Shown here piece after piece: positions 8,922 to 16,666 of a stretch of DNA of 64,000 bases (position 1 is its first letter; each line of letters starts with the position of its first letter). The position numbers were made by a program, and so were the translations under genes. Below the pieces are notes generated by a model. The model had not been told where the DNA came from, made no database searches, and was given only the letters and a program-made list of their open reading frames with translations. The stretch lies in NCBI RefSeq assembly GCF_014701095.1, contig NZ_AP023439.1:3956001-4020000 (forward strand), written 5' to 3'. The DNA comes from Streptomyces tuirus (GTDB lineage: Bacteria; Actinomycetota; Actinomycetes; Streptomycetales; Streptomycetaceae).

Positions 8922-9325
8922 GGCGGTTCATCCTCGCATCCGTGGATCCGACGTCAGGGGTGGGTACGGAAAGCCCCCTGGTATCACCCTCAACCCGACC
9001 TCCGTGATACACGCCACACGGCTTGCAAGGGAACGGTGGATTTCACGCCATCGTCGGACCACACCCGAACGCACCCACAAGCAGCCCTCCGACGAAACGA
9101 GCACCCTCACCGCGTTGCTGTCTCCTGCTCGGCGCAACGGCCGTCGTGCTGCCGCGCATCGGGAGCCGGGGCATCGGGGCGGTGCGGCTGACGCTCTGCG
9201 TCTTCCTGGCGGTCCACACGCTGAGGTCATGGCCCTGACCGTGAACCACTGCCGCCCCGTGTCTGTCCTGCCCAGAGTTCCGGGCGGTAGCGTGGAGGAG
9301 AGGGCCCCTGCAGAAGGGCGATTCG
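8922..9325. other. intergenic region upstream of divergent genes
   Basis: About 400 bases between the His/Met-rich protein gene (-) and the NfeD gene (+). No coding potential stands out in any frame, and no tRNA or strong terminator is visible. Confidence 0.4.
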
Positions 9326-9763
9326 ATGGCGTGGTTCGCGTGGCTGCTCGCCGCCGCAGCACTGGGCGTCGCGGAGTTCTTCACCCTGACCCTGGTCTTC
9401 GGGCTCCTGGCGGGTGCCGCTGTGGTCGCCGCCGTCGTCGCCGGTGTGGGCATCGGCGTGGTCGGCCAGTTCGTGGCCCTCGGAGTCGCGGCGGCCGCCG
9501 GCCTGGTCGTCGTCCGACCTGTCGCGCTGCGGCAGATGTCACAGCAACCCCTCACCCGCGACGGCAGCGACGCGCTGATCGGCAAGCGTGCCGAGGTCAT
9601 GCAGGAGGTCACCGCGACCCGCGGTCTGATCAAACTCTCCGGAGAGGAGTGGTCCGCCCGCGCGCTCGACGAGAGCCACGTGATCCCGGTGGGAGCTCTG
9701 GTCGACGTCATGGAGATCGAGGGCGCCACGGCCATCGTCTACCCCCGCGAGCTTCTTCCGTGA
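9326..9763 (+). CDS. NfeD-like membrane protein
   Basis: A 145-residue protein with two or three N-terminal transmembrane helices (about residues 3-75) and a C-terminal OB-fold (about 85-140: LIGKRAEVMQEVTATRGLIKLSGEEWSAR, then VGALVDVMEIEGATAIVYP). This is the short NfeD form without the ClpP-like protease domain. It lies 42 bases upstream of an SPFH protein gene on the same strand, the standard NfeD-SPFH pairing linked to membrane-domain quality control. Confidence 0.85.
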   Translation: MAWFAWLLAAAALGVAEFFTLTLVFGLLAGAAVVAAVVAGVGIGVVGQFVALGVAAAAGLVVVRPVALRQMSQQPLTRDGSDALIGKRAEVMQEVTATRGLIKLSGEEWSARALDESHVIPVGALVDVMEIEGATAIVYPRELLP

Positions 9764-9805
9764 ACGGCTGAACGCAACCGCTGAACGCACAGCAACGGAG
9801 GCACT

Positions 9806-10921
9806 GTGGAACCAGTTGTCGTCCTCGCCCTCGTGGCGGCCATCGTCGTCGTCTTCCTCGTGGCCTCCAGCGTACGGATCGTCCCGCAGGCCCGCCGCTA
9901 CAACGTCGAACGGTTCGGCCGCTACCGCCGGACGCTCCAGCCCGGGCTGAACCTGCTCCTGCCGGTGGCGGACCGCATCAACACCAAGCTCGACGTGCGC
10001 GAGCAGGTCTACTCGTCCGACCCCAGGCCGGTGATCACCGAGGACAACCTCGTGGTGAACATCGACACCGTCCTCTACTACCAGATCACCGACCCACGGG
10101 CGGCGGCGTACGAGGTCGCCGACTACCTCCAGGCGATCGACCAGCTCACCGTGACCACACTGCGCAACGTGATCGGCTCCATGGACCTGGAGGAGACGCT
10201 CACCTCGCGCGAGGAGATCAACTCCCGGCTTCGCGCGGTCCTCGACGACGCCACCGGCAAGTGGGGCATCCGCGTCAACCGCGTCGAGATCAAGGCCATC
10301 GACCCACCGCACACCATCAAGGAGGCGATGGAGAAGCAGATGCGGGCCGAGCGGGACAAGCGCGCGGCCATCCTGCACGCCGAGGGCGAGCGGCAGGCCA
10401 AGATCCTCACCGCGGAAGGCACGAAGCAGAAGGACATCCTGGAGGCGCAGGGCACGCAGCAGGCCATGATCCTGCGCGCGGACGGTGAGGCGAAGGCGGT
10501 GGAGCTCGTCTTCCAGGCCGTCCACCGCAACAACGCCGACGCGAAGATCCTGGCCTACAAGTACCTGGAGACGCTCCCGCACCTGGCGAACAGCGACAAC
10601 AACACGTTCTGGGTGATCCCGGGGGAGCTGACCGAGGCGATCCGCACCGTCACCAGCGCGTTCGGCGACCAGTCGACAGCGGCAGCCCCGCCCTCACCCG
10701 CGCAGCCCGGGGAAGCAGCCACGGCCGGCCCCGGCGACACCTCCGGCGAACGCCGGACTCCGGAGCTCGGCGCGGCCTCGACGGCCTCGCTCGACGCCGC
10801 CGCGGCCGCCGACGAGGCGGGAAGGCAGGCAGCGGCGGCGGTGAGCGACGCCAAGGCCGAGGCCGAGGCGGCGAAGTCGCCACAGCCGCCGCGGCGGGGG
10901 CAGACGCCCGGGGGTGCGTGA
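9806..10921 (+). CDS. SPFH/Band 7 (stomatin-prohibitin-like) membrane protein
   Basis: A 371-residue protein from GTG 9806. One N-terminal membrane anchor (about 4-22) is followed by the SPFH domain (RIVPQARRYNVERFGRYRRTLQPGLNLLLP, then DVREQVYSSDPRPVITEDNLVVNIDTVLYYQI), and a flotillin-like helical stretch (about 175-240, rich in Ala/Glu/Lys with AEGERQAKILTAEG). The last 80 residues are low-complexity Ala/Pro/Glu. Such proteins form membrane microdomain cages; the preceding NfeD gene is the usual partner. Confidence 0.88.
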   Translation: MEPVVVLALVAAIVVVFLVASSVRIVPQARRYNVERFGRYRRTLQPGLNLLLPVADRINTKLDVREQVYSSDPRPVITEDNLVVNIDTVLYYQITDPRAAAYEVADYLQAIDQLTVTTLRNVIGSMDLEETLTSREEINSRLRAVLDDATGKWGIRVNRVEIKAIDPPHTIKEAMEKQMRAERDKRAAILHAEGERQAKILTAEGTKQKDILEAQGTQQAMILRADGEAKAVELVFQAVHRNNADAKILAYKYLETLPHLANSDNNTFWVIPGELTEAIRTVTSAFGDQSTAAAPPSPAQPGEAATAGPGDTSGERRTPELGAASTASLDAAAAADEAGRQAAAAVSDAKAEAEAAKSPQPPRRGQTPGGA

Positions 10922-10930
10922 GGCGGGCAC

Positions 10931-11010
10931 AACCGGGCGACGAGGAGAGCAACCGGGCGACGAGGAGTACAACCGGGCGACGAGGAGTACAACCGGGCGA
11001 CGAGGAGTGC
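10931..11010. repeat. 20-bp direct repeat, four contiguous copies
   Basis: The unit AACCGGGCGACGAGGAGTAC occurs four times head to tail (10931, 10951, 10971, 10991), differing only in the last three bases. It begins 9 bases after the SPFH stop codon and is not part of any recognisable gene. Confidence 0.9.
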
Positions 11011-11212
11011 TCCGTCACGGATCTCGCGCCCTGTCCGGCTCGACGCGCGCCGACACCTGAGGCTGCCTACGCTTGAGTTGCCACCGCTGGGCCACCGCTG
11101 GGCAGGGGATCCGAGTGACGGGGCGCATCAGGCGGCTGTTGCTGCGCGCGGTGAGCGGAGCGAGCGAGCCGCCTAAGACCCGTAGAGCAACTAGGGCCCC
11201 TCTTCAAACGTT

Positions 11213-11656
11213 CTACCTGCCGTCCCGCGCCCTCTCGTAGGCGGCCAGTGCCTCTGCATTGCCGATGAAGGCCGGGCCGCAGTGTGGTGGTAGGCGATCA
11301 ATGACCATCGCTACTGCAGCTTGCGCGCTGTCCGTCTCGGCGATCCGCGGGCTGTTTCGGCTCGGCCCTTCGACGTAGTACCGGCCCTCTCCCAGTGTGC
11401 CGATGTAGGTGACGTCCCAGGTGTGGCGGATCTCCGTGCACCTGCTGAAGTGCAGCTCCCACATACCGGTCCAGGGATAGAGCTGACGAAGCAGCGGCTC
11501 AGCATGCGCCACCAGCACCAGCTCGGCAAACGGAGCGGCAAGCGGCGATTCTTCCTGCCGGCGAGGCTCGCCCGCAATGGTCAGGATCTTGTGCCAGGCT
11601 GCTTCGGCGGTATTGATCATGCCGTGATTGTGCAGGCGCTGCTGCCACGTCATCAA
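11213..11656 (-). CDS. DUF6193-like protein carried as IS passenger
   Basis: A 147-residue protein. The pattern PLLRQLYPWTGMWELHFSRCTE, then DVTYIGTLGEGRYYVEG and SAQAAVAMVIDRLP resembles the Streptomyces DUF6193 family, sometimes labelled natural-product biosynthesis proteins; no biochemical role is established from sequence. It is transcribed away from the transposase and sits inside the inverted repeats, so it would move with the element. Confidence 0.6.
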   Translation of the reverse strand: MMTWQQRLHNHGMINTAEAAWHKILTIAGEPRRQEESPLAAPFAELVLVAHAEPLLRQLYPWTGMWELHFSRCTEIRHTWDVTYIGTLGEGRYYVEGPSRNSPRIAETDSAQAAVAMVIDRLPPHCGPAFIGNAEALAAYERARDGR

Positions 11657-11684
11657 AGATCACCTTCTGGCAGATCATGGTCTA

Positions 11685-12543
11685 ATGCGCCGACATGAAC
11701 TCAGCGACCAGGAGTGGGATTTACTCGCTCCGCTCATACCGCGAGCCGTGACTGGCCGGCCGAGGGCGGATGACCGGCAGGTCGTCAACGGGATGATCTA
11801 CAAGATCCGCACCGGCATGCCGTGGCGTGACCTGCCCGACCGCTACGGGCCATGGCAAACGGTCTACACCCGCTTCCGTCGCTACGCGTTGAGCGGTGTC
11901 TTCACCCAGGCCCTCCAGCAGATCCAGGCCCAGGCTGATGCGGCCGACGACATCGACTGGCTCGTCCAGATCGACTCCACCATCGTGCGAGCTCACCAGC
12001 ATGCCGCCGCCACCGGCCGAAAAGGGGGATGCGTGGGCGGGACGAACCGGACGATCAGGCCCTCGGCCGATCACGCGGAGGTCTGACCACCAAGATCCAC
12101 CTCGCCTGCGACGGCCGAGGCAGACCCCTGGCCCTCCTGATCACTCCCGGCCAACGCCATGACGGCATCTGTGCGCAGCCGCTGCTGAAACGCATCCGCG
12201 TCCCGCGCCTCGGTTTCGGCCGCCCGCGCTGCCGCCCCGCCACGTGATCGCAGACAAGGCATACAGCTCTCGCGGGTTCCGCGCCTACCTGCGCAAACGC
12301 GGGATCGGCCACACCATCCCCGAGAAGGCCGATCAACAGCGACACCGGCACAAACGCGGCCGCCAGGGCGGCCGACCACCCAGCTTCGACCGCGAGACAT
12401 ACCGTCGACGCAACGCCGTGGAGCAGTGCTTCAACAGACTGAAGCACTTCCGTGGCATCGCCACCAGGTACGACAAGACCACCACCTCCTACGAGGCGGC
12501 GGTCAGCCTGGCCTCCTTCCTGCTCTGGGCGAGATCTACTTGA
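11685..12543 (+). pseudogene. IS5-family transposase, frame disrupted
   Basis: DDE transposase readable across three frames. The first segment (RRHELSDQEWDLLAPLIP, then WRDLPDRYGPWQTVYTRFRRY and the first catalytic Asp in VQIDSTIVRAHQH) runs to about 12025. The second (ALGRSRGGLTTKIHLACDG) needs a -1 shift at the AAAAGGGGG run near 12020, which could be programmed frameshifting as in many IS5 elements. A second change of frame near 12235, before VIADKAYSSRGF and RNAVEQCFNRLKHFRG, looks like a one-base deletion and should inactivate it. Confidence 0.8.
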
Positions 12544-12556
12544 AGGCGGGGCCTAG

Positions 12557-13101
12557 CAACTCAGCTGGCGTTCCAGACCCGTTCAGTCGTGTTCTCCCGC
12601 GCAGCCACCAGTTGGTGGCCTTCCCTCGCTCCGACGCGCAGCAAGACGGCCGCTGTGGTGTGGAGTTCGTTCCAGGAGTGCGGGCGGCCGATGGATGCCG
12701 CGTCGGGATGGCGGTCACGGCGACCGCGAGGGCTTGGGGTGCTTCAGCCCGGATCGCTCAGGTGCTGCGAGAGGACGCCGTGGCGCTCACCGACCGGGCC
12801 GGGCCAAGGCCCAGCGCGAGGCCGTGGCCACCGTGCACCAGCTGGAGATGGTGCAGCCCGTCGACCACCTCGACCACCTCGCCGACCTCGCGGCCGTCAT
12901 ATGGGACCTCTAGGTGCCCCCGGAAACGGCCTTTTCTCACGCCCACCGCAAGCTCACTCACCGACAGGCATCGGGGCCCTGCCTCGCACCCCCCCCGGGC
13001 CGTTGATAACGATCAGGTGAACAACAGCAGCTTGAGGCAACCACACAGCAGCTCCACAAGTCACACACTCGCAACTCACAACGCAAGTCCCAGGGGGGAC
13101 C
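12557..13101. other. region of gene debris upstream of the DUF4190-like gene
   Basis: No intact gene. One short frame (about 12800-12913) ends RAKAQREAVATVHQLEMVQ then LADLAAVIWDL and could be the tail of a lost protein, but I do not recognise it. The last 80 bases are AC-rich and should hold the promoter of the gene at 13102. Confidence 0.35.
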
Positions 13102-13797
13102 ATGAGCCAGCAGTACCCGCCCCAGACCCAGCAGCCCGGCAACGGCGAGCCCCAGCAGCCCGGCAGCAACGGCCTGGCCACCACCGCACTCGTCCTCGGC
13201 ATCATCGCCGTCGTAGTCAGTTTCATCCCTGTCGTCAACGTCGTCGTCTGGCCGCTCGCGATCCTCGGCCTCATCTTCGGCGCCATCGGCCTCTCCAAGG
13301 CGGGCAAGGTCCACAAGGGCAAGGGCGCCGGCATCACCGGCCTCATCACGTCGGCCGTGGCGATCATCATGTTCTTCGCCATGAACGCCCTGTTCTTCTC
13401 CGCCGTCGACAAGGCCAGTGAGGAGCTGGACAAGTCGTACGACTCCACCACCGTCGGCGACGGTAAGTCCAAGACCGGCGGCGCCAAGGACTCCGAGGTC
13501 ATGAAGGACTTCAAGGTCACCAAGTGCGACGTGGTCACCGGCGACTTCGACATCAAGGAGATGGCCGTCCACGTCGAGTACGTCAACAAGGGCGACCGCC
13601 GTTACTCGTACCTCGTCGAGGGCGAGGTCCTTGCCGACGGCAAGAAGGTCGGCGACTTCATGTCGACCGCCGAGAACCTCGCCAAGGGTCAGAAGTTCAC
13701 CGACAAGGACGCTGGTGCGCTGGTGAACGCGGACGAGATCAAGGACGCCAAGAAGCTCGAGTGCAAGACCATCGAAGCGTCCCGAACCGACTTCTGA
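13102..13797 (+). CDS. DUF4190-type membrane protein with C-terminal extracellular domain
   Basis: A 231-residue protein. A Gln/Pro-rich N-terminus (about 1-25) is followed by two hydrophobic segments (about 28-55 and 65-95) with the DUF4190 pattern GLATTALVLGIIAVV and LGLIFGAIGLSKA. The remaining 120 residues form a soluble domain (KVTKCDVVTGDFDIKEMAVHVEYVNKGDRR) reminiscent of a DUF4352/FxLYD-like fold. The ATG follows an AGGGGGG ribosome site. Orientation suggests the C-terminal domain faces outward. Function unknown. Confidence 0.75.
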   Translation: MSQQYPPQTQQPGNGEPQQPGSNGLATTALVLGIIAVVVSFIPVVNVVVWPLAILGLIFGAIGLSKAGKVHKGKGAGITGLITSAVAIIMFFAMNALFFSAVDKASEELDKSYDSTTVGDGKSKTGGAKDSEVMKDFKVTKCDVVTGDFDIKEMAVHVEYVNKGDRRYSYLVEGEVLADGKKVGDFMSTAENLAKGQKFTDKDAGALVNADEIKDAKKLECKTIEASRTDF

Positions 13798-13834
13798 TCG
13801 CTGACGTCCAGCGACGCTGACCCCCCACCCCGAG

Positions 13835-13863
13835 GCCCCGCCGCGCACCCCGTGCGGCGGGGC
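13835..13863 (+). terminator. hairpin terminator after the DUF4190-like gene
   Basis: A perfect 10-bp stem, GCCCCGCCGC with GCGGCGGGGC, 9-base loop, 38 bases after the stop codon. Confidence 0.8.
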
Positions 13864-13952
13864 TCGCTGCATCCATGGAGACCATGGAGTCGCAGCGCGG
13901 CACGGGCGCCGGCCGCGCTGGAGCGGGGCGGAGGCAGGAGCGCGGGCCCGGC

Positions 13953-14348
13953 TCAGACTGAGGCGTGGGGCTCTTGGGTCTCTGTCGGCGGGTGTCCGTC
14001 AGGCTCGGCACCGTCGTGCCCCTGGTGGCCGGCGGCGCGGAACTCGTCCAGGAACTCGAAGAACATCTCCATGGCGGGCCTGCCGGCCAGCTCCGCCTCA
14101 CGCTCGATCTCTACAGCCCAGCCGAGGCAAGAGTGACGGCCCAGGCGCTGCCCCAGCCACTCAGAGGAGCGGCCCTGACTGCCCGGGGTCCAGAAGTTGA
14201 ACGGCTCCGCGATGCCGTGGATCCCGAGCGCGACGCGGTAGCCGGTGAGCATGGAGTCCAGGTGCTGCAACGAACGGCGATTGACCCACATGCCCGGACG
14301 CAGTCGCACTTCCTCCAGGAAGTCGACTCGCCCCTCGCGACTGCACAT
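13953..14348 (-). CDS. conserved hypothetical actinobacterial protein
   Basis: A 131-residue soluble protein beginning MCSREGRVDFLEEVRLRPGM and containing QHLDSMLTGYRVALGIHGI, FNFWTPGSQG and LGRHSCLGWAVEIEREAE. I recognise the type as common in Streptomyces genomes, but no function is known to me. The ATG at 14348 is chosen because the conserved sequence starts there; the frame stays open upstream across the VapB promoter but loses any protein-like pattern. It is divergent from vapB. Confidence 0.65.
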   Translation of the reverse strand: MCSREGRVDFLEEVRLRPGMWVNRRSLQHLDSMLTGYRVALGIHGIAEPFNFWTPGSQGRSSEWLGQRLGRHSCLGWAVEIEREAELAGRPAMEMFFEFLDEFRAAGHQGHDGAEPDGHPPTETQEPHASV

Positions 14349-14380
14349 GCCGGGTGCCGAGACTCTGCCGTGGACTCGTG

Positions 14381-14420
14381 AATGTTGGCGAAGTATTCTT
14401 CTATGTACATCACCAACATT
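14381..14420. promoter_or_regulatory. candidate VapBC operator (8-bp inverted repeat)
   Basis: AATGTTGG at 14381-14388 and CCAACATT at 14413-14420 form a perfect 8-bp inverted repeat with a 24-base spacer. The right arm ends 3 bases before the vapB ribosome site. VapB antitoxins repress their own operons through such repeats. Confidence 0.55.
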
Positions 14421-14435
14421 GTGAGGAGGTGTCGC

Positions 14436-14657
14436 GTGTCTGTGACTCAGATCGACATCGACGACGACGCCCTGGAACGCGCCATGGCTCTGTCCAAGGT
14501 CAGGACCAAGAAGGAGGCGGTCAATCTCGCCCTGCGCTTCTACGCCGAGCAGCAGGAGCGTGCGGCGCGCATCAGCCGTCATTTCGAGCGTGCGCGTGAG
14601 TGGGGTGCCGTCGAGGACGCAGAGCGTCTGCACCGGGCGGAGAAGCACAGCCGGTGA
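14436..14657 (+). CDS. vapB: VapB-type antitoxin
   Basis: A 73-residue protein. The N-terminal part (SVTQIDIDDDALERAMALSKVRTKKEAVNLAL) is the ribbon-helix-helix DNA-binding fold of VapB antitoxins, and the charged C-terminal helix (ERAARISRHFERAREWGAVEDAERLHRAEK) is the toxin-binding tail. GTG 14436 is chosen over the upstream in-frame ATGs because a strong AGGAGG lies 6 bases before it. The stop overlaps the toxin start (GTGA), so translation should be coupled. Confidence 0.85.
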   Translation: MSVTQIDIDDDALERAMALSKVRTKKEAVNLALRFYAEQQERAARISRHFERAREWGAVEDAERLHRAEKHSR

Positions 14658-15064
14658 TCTACTTGCTCGACACGTCCGGCCTGGTCCGACTGCTCCGGGA
14701 CCCAGAACTTCAGACGGCTTGGTACGACGCGATCGACGCCGGGGCCATCGCATCCTGTTACGTGCAGCGAGCCGAGTTCTTGTACCGCGCCCGGAACGCC
14801 CGCGAGTACGACGAGATCGCGGAGATGTTCACGGACCTCTACCCCGATGCGGCGGTGCCGAAGAACGCGGGGCGTTGGATCAGCGCGGTGCAGCATCGTA
14901 TGGCCCGGGCTGGGGAGCATCGCAGCGCCTCGGCGGTGGACCTCGTCATCGCCGCCACGGCAGCCCACCACGGCCTCGCTGTCCTCCACGACGATGCCGA
15001 CTACCGTGCCATGGCCCGGCACGCACCCGACCTGCTCGAGCACAACGTCCACGACATCGCCTGA
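14654..15064 (+). CDS. vapC: VapC-type PIN-domain ribonuclease toxin
   Basis: A 136-residue PIN-domain protein. Acidic metal ligands are visible: the first Asp in YLLDTSGLVRLL (about residue 6), a Glu in QRAEFLYRA (about 38), and the C-terminal pair in SASAVDLVIAATAAHHGLAVLHDDADY (about 96-118). The fold cleaves RNA, usually tRNA or rRNA, when not held by VapB. GTG start overlaps the vapB stop. All core acidic residues appear present, so the toxin should be active. Confidence 0.88.
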   Translation: MIYLLDTSGLVRLLRDPELQTAWYDAIDAGAIASCYVQRAEFLYRARNAREYDEIAEMFTDLYPDAAVPKNAGRWISAVQHRMARAGEHRSASAVDLVIAATAAHHGLAVLHDDADYRAMARHAPDLLEHNVHDIA

Positions 15065-15370
15065 GGCGCTCCCCACAAGGACATCGGCAACCGTCGCCGC
15101 TGCGGGGGTAGCGACATCCTTCAGCCTCGCCGTGGAACGGCGGGCTGAGGTCTCCTGGCGGAGGCAGGCTGCGAACCGCTGAGCCACAGGTCAAGGATGG
15201 GTTTCATCGCCGGGGCATTACGCCCAAGGCCACCACCCGAGACCCCCTGCCCTGGGCCGACCGTACGCGCAACTTCGGCCCTTCCGGCGAGGGTTGTTGT
15301 GTGCGGTAATCCGCAGCCACCCGGGCCGGCGCGGCCGCGTCCCCGCCGGAAAGCCAGCGGAAGAAGCAAA
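15065..15370. other. intergenic stretch left of the first attachment-site copy
   Basis: About 300 bases without a convincing gene. The last codons before the terminator read (S)QRKKQTPGR-stop on the plus strand, resembling the short basic tail that ends next to the other two attachment-site copies, so a trace of integrase 3' end may remain here. Confidence 0.3.
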
Positions 15371-15391
15371 CCCCAGGCCGCTGACCTGGGG
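15371..15391. terminator. terminator hairpin beside attachment-site copy 1
   Basis: CCCCAGG and CCTGGGG flank a 7-base loop. Equivalent hairpins lie at 24540 and 32896, always 7 bases from the tRNA-derived repeat, and on the minus strand each would end tRNA transcription. Confidence 0.75.
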
Positions 15392-15397
15392 TTCTCA

Positions 15398-15445
15398 TGG
15401 AGCGGGTGACAAGAATCGAACTCGCGCTCTCAGCTTGAGAAGCTG
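15398..15445 (-). repeat. partial tRNA-Gly copy 1 (outer attachment site)
   Basis: Forty-eight bases match the 3' part of the intact tRNA-Gly at 32926-32973 with two mismatches. The tRNA 5' half is absent. It marks the left end of the tandem integrated elements. Confidence 0.85.
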
Positions 15446-15674
15446 CGGTTACTCGAGGCTGGCTTGAGCGCTGACCTGGGCGTACGACTGGGCAGCGCGC
15501 TCGTTGGCCAGGGCTGCTTTGACCGTCATTCCCCGCTGTACCCCGCTCGATCTGGTGCGCTTGTGGTGCGGTGCCCAGACGAATGAATACGCAGGAGGCA
15601 CGTAACGATGGGTACTGACAGCAACCAGAGCCCCCGACGCCTTGGTTGAGGGCCGAGGGCTCAACGGTGGCTGG

Positions 15675-16337
15675 TCAGGTGAGGTCGACGAGCGTGGGCG
15701 TCACTTCGTTCTCAAGGTCGTACTCGGAGAACTCCCATGTCGTGACCACCGCGTCTTTGGGAACGCGGTAAACGAACTGCATCTCGTCGTCGAAGCCGGG
15801 CTGCAGCTGCGCGTTGCATTCCGGGTTGCCGGCGACGTCGTAAAGATCTTCGATCGTGTCGAAGCGACGACCCTGGTCGTCGATGAGCGCGTTGACGATG
15901 GGCAGTGAGCAGGTCAGGTCCATGCTGGCCTTGCCCTCGTTACTGACGACGGTCTTGAGGATGACGTATTTCGCGTCGGCGCCTGCGGGTTTGCGGGCTC
16001 CGGCGAGCGTGATGCTCTCGGCTTCCACCATCTTCGTGACCTTTACGACGGCTCCACCGTTCCGGCCCTCCTCGCCGACCTTGGAGTCTGTGCTCTGGTC
16101 GGTTGCCGCTGCAGCCCCCTCTTCGACCGCGGGCTCGGGCTCAACGGTTTCCGTCACAGTGACCGTGGGCTGTGGCTTCGCCGTGTCGTCGCCGCTGCCC
16201 GAGACGGCGATCCATGTGCCGACGATGGCGGCAGCGATGATGACCGCGCCGCCGATGATGTAGGCGTTGGTGCGGTTCTTCTTGCCGGGCTGCGGCGGCT
16301 GAGCCGGCATCGGCGGCGGCGTTATGTTGGTACTCAC
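15675..16337 (-). CDS. membrane-anchored DUF4352-like extracellular protein
   Basis: A 220-residue protein. A short Pro-rich N-terminus, one transmembrane helix (about 25-47, AYIIGGAVIIAAAIVGTWIAV), a Thr/Glu-rich linker and a beta domain (about 95-215: VVKVTKMVEAESITLAGARK, then KYVILKTVVSNEGKASMDLTC, DDQGRRFDTIEDLY) typical of DUF4352/telomeric-repeat-factor-2-like domains. The fold is outside the cell; role unknown. Leftmost complete gene of the left element. Confidence 0.7.
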   Translation of the reverse strand: MSTNITPPPMPAQPPQPGKKNRTNAYIIGGAVIIAAAIVGTWIAVSGSGDDTAKPQPTVTVTETVEPEPAVEEGAAAATDQSTDSKVGEEGRNGGAVVKVTKMVEAESITLAGARKPAGADAKYVILKTVVSNEGKASMDLTCSLPIVNALIDDQGRRFDTIEDLYDVAGNPECNAQLQPGFDDEMQFVYRVPKDAVVTTWEFSEYDLENEVTPTLVDLT

Positions 16338-16666
16338 GATCCCCCCGGGATGGTGCTGCTGTGAGGCGAATCATCCTCCGTGAACGGCTGTGCTGACAGC
16401 GGGCGTCACAAGAGAGGGCTCGGCCTCCCCATTACCGTCTTCGTAGCCCCGCAACGGGGTTACCGGCCTTCGGAGTTGGCATGACTACCTCCCCTTGTCG
16501 AGTGCATGGCCTGGGGGGTGGTGTCACCAGCTCCGGAGGCACTGACAGACCGCTGATTAGGGGCATGACCACCGACTTCTTCGCAGGTCGGGAGGCTCTT
16601 CGTAATGTGGATGTGGCGATCAGTGCCGTGGCAGGGCCGGACGAGTACGACCGGAGGACACCGCAC

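Larger units (their letters stand above)
11191..12556. mobile_element. IS5-family insertion sequence with a passenger gene, decayed
   Basis: Imperfect inverted repeats bound a 1.37-kb unit: GGGCCCCTCTTCAAACG just inside the left end (11194-11210) and, on the other strand at the right end, GGCCCCGCCTTCAAG (12541-12555). CTAG flanks both ends, consistent with a short TA-type target duplication. Inside are a minus-strand passenger gene and a plus-strand IS5 transposase whose stop codon lies within the right repeat. The transposase is frameshifted, so the copy is probably not autonomous. Confidence 0.7.

Noticed and set aside
10931..11010. CRISPR array
   Set aside because: Units are contiguous without spacers, and no cas genes are near.
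12244..12543. Stand-alone small transposase
   Set aside because: It is only the last segment of the frameshifted IS5 transposase.
15398..15470. Functional tRNA gene
   Set aside because: Only the 3' 48 bases match; the acceptor 5' strand, D arm and half the anticodon stem region are replaced by unrelated sequence.
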